This document shows positions 33,235 through 34,304 of a stretch of 34,304 nucleotides of DNA, in pieces. A model generated the notes under the pieces. The model ran no database searches, was not told the origin of the DNA, and saw only the letters and a list, made by a program, of their open reading frames with translations. This DNA comes from Roseofilum halophilum BLCC-M91 (GTDB taxonomy: Bacteria > Cyanobacteriota > Cyanobacteriia > Cyanobacteriales > Desertifilaceae): NCBI RefSeq assembly GCF_030068445.1, contig NZ_JAQPOK010000052.1, positions 1 through 34,304 of the forward strand, in the 5' to 3' direction. How positions within the stretch are numbered: position 1 is the first letter of the stretch; the number at the start of each line of letters is the position of its first letter. Position numbers and translations under genes: made by a program.

Positions 33235-33394
33235 CAGACTCTGTGTTGGTTTTCTCTCATTTATTGTACTGGGTAAGCACCACCTTCCAATACCTAGTCT
33301 CCTGTTCTAAGCAGATTTTGCTTCTAGGAAGCCATCAGACCTTTAGCAACAGTCTCAAGCTTGAAGATCTCAAAGATCCCTTATAAACGTCCAA

Positions 33395-33415
33395 AAGGGA
33401 AGAATACCGTCCCTT
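33395..33415 (-). terminator. Possible terminator hairpin downstream of rplT
   Basis: AAGGGA (33395-33400) and TCCCTT (33410-33415) form a six-pair stem with a nine-base loop, 60 bp beyond the rplT stop. The U-tract that would follow on the minus strand is short (TTTT then GG), so the call is weak. Confidence 0.35.
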
Positions 33416-33474
33416 CTGAACGATCATTGCGTTGGGGATGGCGATCGTCATCTCTCAACCATTATCTTCAAGAT

Positions 33475-33831
33475 CTAAGCGCTCTTTTGGGTGGCTAATT
33501 CCACAACTTTGCTAAATCCTTGAGGATCGAGAATCGCCATCTCTGCCAACATTTTCCGATTGATCTCGATATGCGCTTTTTTGAGGTTACCCATCAGCTT
33601 ACTATAGCTCACCCCATTTTGACGAGCGGCTGCATTCACACGAACAATCCACAAACGACGAAAATCACGCTTACGCTTGCGGCGATCGCGATACGCATTC
33701 CGCAAAGCCTTCATTACCTGCTGATTTGCCGTGCGAAAGAGTTTAGAATGAGATCCCCGAAACCCTTTAGCCAACTTTAAAATTTTCTTGCGCCGTTTCC
33801 GAGCAACATTACCCCGTTTAACCCTTGGCAT
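33475..33831 (-). CDS. rplT: 50S ribosomal protein L20
   Basis: A 118-residue L20, an early 23S rRNA-binding assembly protein. It opens with the typical [20 protein letters not shown] and continues with [40 protein letters not shown] and [20 protein letters not shown]. The length and all family blocks are normal. It follows rpmI by 57 bp on the same strand, the common rpmI-rplT order; infC is not adjacent. L20 represses its own operon in other bacteria, but no leader structure was identified here. Confidence 0.97.
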   Translation of the reverse strand: MPRVKRGNVARKRRKKILKLAKGFRGSHSKLFRTANQQVMKALRNAYRDRRKRKRDFRRLWIVRVNAAARQNGVSYSKLMGNLKKAHIEINRKMLAEMAILDPQGFSKVVELATQKSA

Positions 33832-33888
33832 AATCGTTTATCCTCATAATTAGATATTGAACTTCTGATGCGATGGTAGAAAAGCACC

Positions 33889-34086
33889 TTAAAGATAAGG
33901 CAACATTAAGCGCACATTTTCCTCATCTCTCTCACAAACCGTTGTTATTTGAGAAAGCCGACGCTTCCGAGTAGGACTCTTATGCTCAAGCAAGTGATTT
34001 TTATTCGCTTTACGACGTAAGATTTTGCCACTTCCCGTAACTCTAAACCTCTTCGCTGCTGCCTTTCTCGTTTTCAGTTTCGGCAT
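33889..34086 (-). CDS. rpmI: 50S ribosomal protein L35
   Basis: A 65-residue L35 with the signature [20 protein letters not shown] and [20 protein letters not shown], then KRRLS. The C-terminus ([10 protein letters not shown]) is typical. It is the first gene of the rpmI-rplT pair. The upstream neighbour is the 5S rRNA gene on the same strand, 118 bp away and separated by a terminator hairpin, so rpmI has its own promoter (inference). Confidence 0.96.
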   Translation of the reverse strand: MPKLKTRKAAAKRFRVTGSGKILRRKANKNHLLEHKSPTRKRRLSQITTVCERDEENVRLMLPYL

Positions 34087-34165
34087 AGTTTCCTTTACTC
34101 CATACTAATTAACACAAATTCTTATTATAACAGAAAATATGACAATAATACAATCAACCAACAAA

Positions 34166-34195
34166 CAAAACCCCTTTGTGTGAAAAGGGGTTTTG
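34166..34195 (-). terminator. Terminator of the rRNA operon
   Basis: CAAAACCCCTTT (34166-34177) pairs perfectly with AAAGGGGTTTTG (34184-34195) around the loop GTGTGA. It lies ten bases past the 3' end of the 5S gene. On the minus strand the stem is followed by TTTGTTGG, a short U-rich run. Confidence 0.85.
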
Positions 34196-34204
34196 AGAAA
34201 AAGT

Positions 34205-34304
34205 AACCTGGCACCGAGCTATTTTGCCATGGGGTGACCCCCAAAGTATCGTCGCCGCTGCTGTGTTTCACTACCGAGTTCGGGATGGAGTCGGAGTGGT
34301 GCCA
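34205..34304 (-). rRNA. rrf: 5S ribosomal RNA, partial (5' end beyond the window)
   Basis: The minus strand reads TGGCACCACTCCGACTCCAT, then CCCGAACTCGGTAGTGAAAC, and ends CAAAATAGCTCGGTGCCAGG. These are the conserved 5S helix III/loop C region and the 3' arm. About 17-20 bases of the 5' end lie outside the window. The 16S and 23S genes should follow beyond the right edge. Confidence 0.95.

Overview
This is a cyanobacterial chromosome segment. The HIP1 octamer GCGATCGC and its core occur throughout, 7-bp tandem repeats sit between genes, and several genes are typical of cyanobacteria (a CrtD-type carotenoid desaturase, a class II Calvin-type aldolase, a DUF3288-like protein). Many genes are intact housekeeping genes. 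The genus cannot be fixed from the sequence alone; repeat content suggests a repeat-rich, possibly filamentous, lineage.

Layout. 1-1009: a small GIY-YIG nuclease gene flanked by palindromic ~85-bp repeats, in opposite orientation on its two sides. 1025-2566: a membrane protein and a divergent lipoprotein, both of unknown role. 2581-2809: a composite repeat with 17-bp terminal inverted repeats that runs into the stop codon of mutS2. 2804-5254: mutS2, which carries a 30-bp palindrome inserted in frame beside Walker B. 5320-7655: a leftward cluster of ABC ATPase, small RHH/coiled-coil-like protein and corA. 7715-9272: a two-gene unit whose first product looks like a cargo protein of an extracellular contractile injection system (eCIS), with a disordered N-terminus and a papain-like C-terminal domain. 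9290-10840: crtD.

10900-20232 is an accessory region. It holds two orphan hypotheticals, a HicB-like/DUF433/DUF5615 toxin-antitoxin-type cluster, a Uma2 nuclease-like protein, an orphan MoxR ATPase, the debris of an IS200/IS605-type element (hairpin plus a tnpB tail), a multi-PAS diguanylate cyclase whose start codon lies in that debris, a PD-(D/E)XK protein with an unknown neighbour, and a conserved-looking small gene.

20371-34304 is mostly core genome: fba with its terminator, a large TPR protein, a FAD-linked oxidase, an ABC-class ATPase (COG3044 type), a DUF3288-like gene, an ftsL-like/ftsI pair preceded by a 22-bp palindrome, a membrane protein, dnaA (not linked to dnaN here), a membrane-anchored TPR protein, rplT, rpmI and the 3' part of a 5S rRNA gene with its terminator.

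The best candidates for new biology are the eCIS-like effector and its unknown partner (7715-9272), the in-frame palindrome in mutS2, the GIY-YIG gene inside inverted repeat arrays, and the heptamer repeat that supplies the stop codons of two convergent genes. No CRISPR array, tRNA gene or complete insertion sequence was seen.
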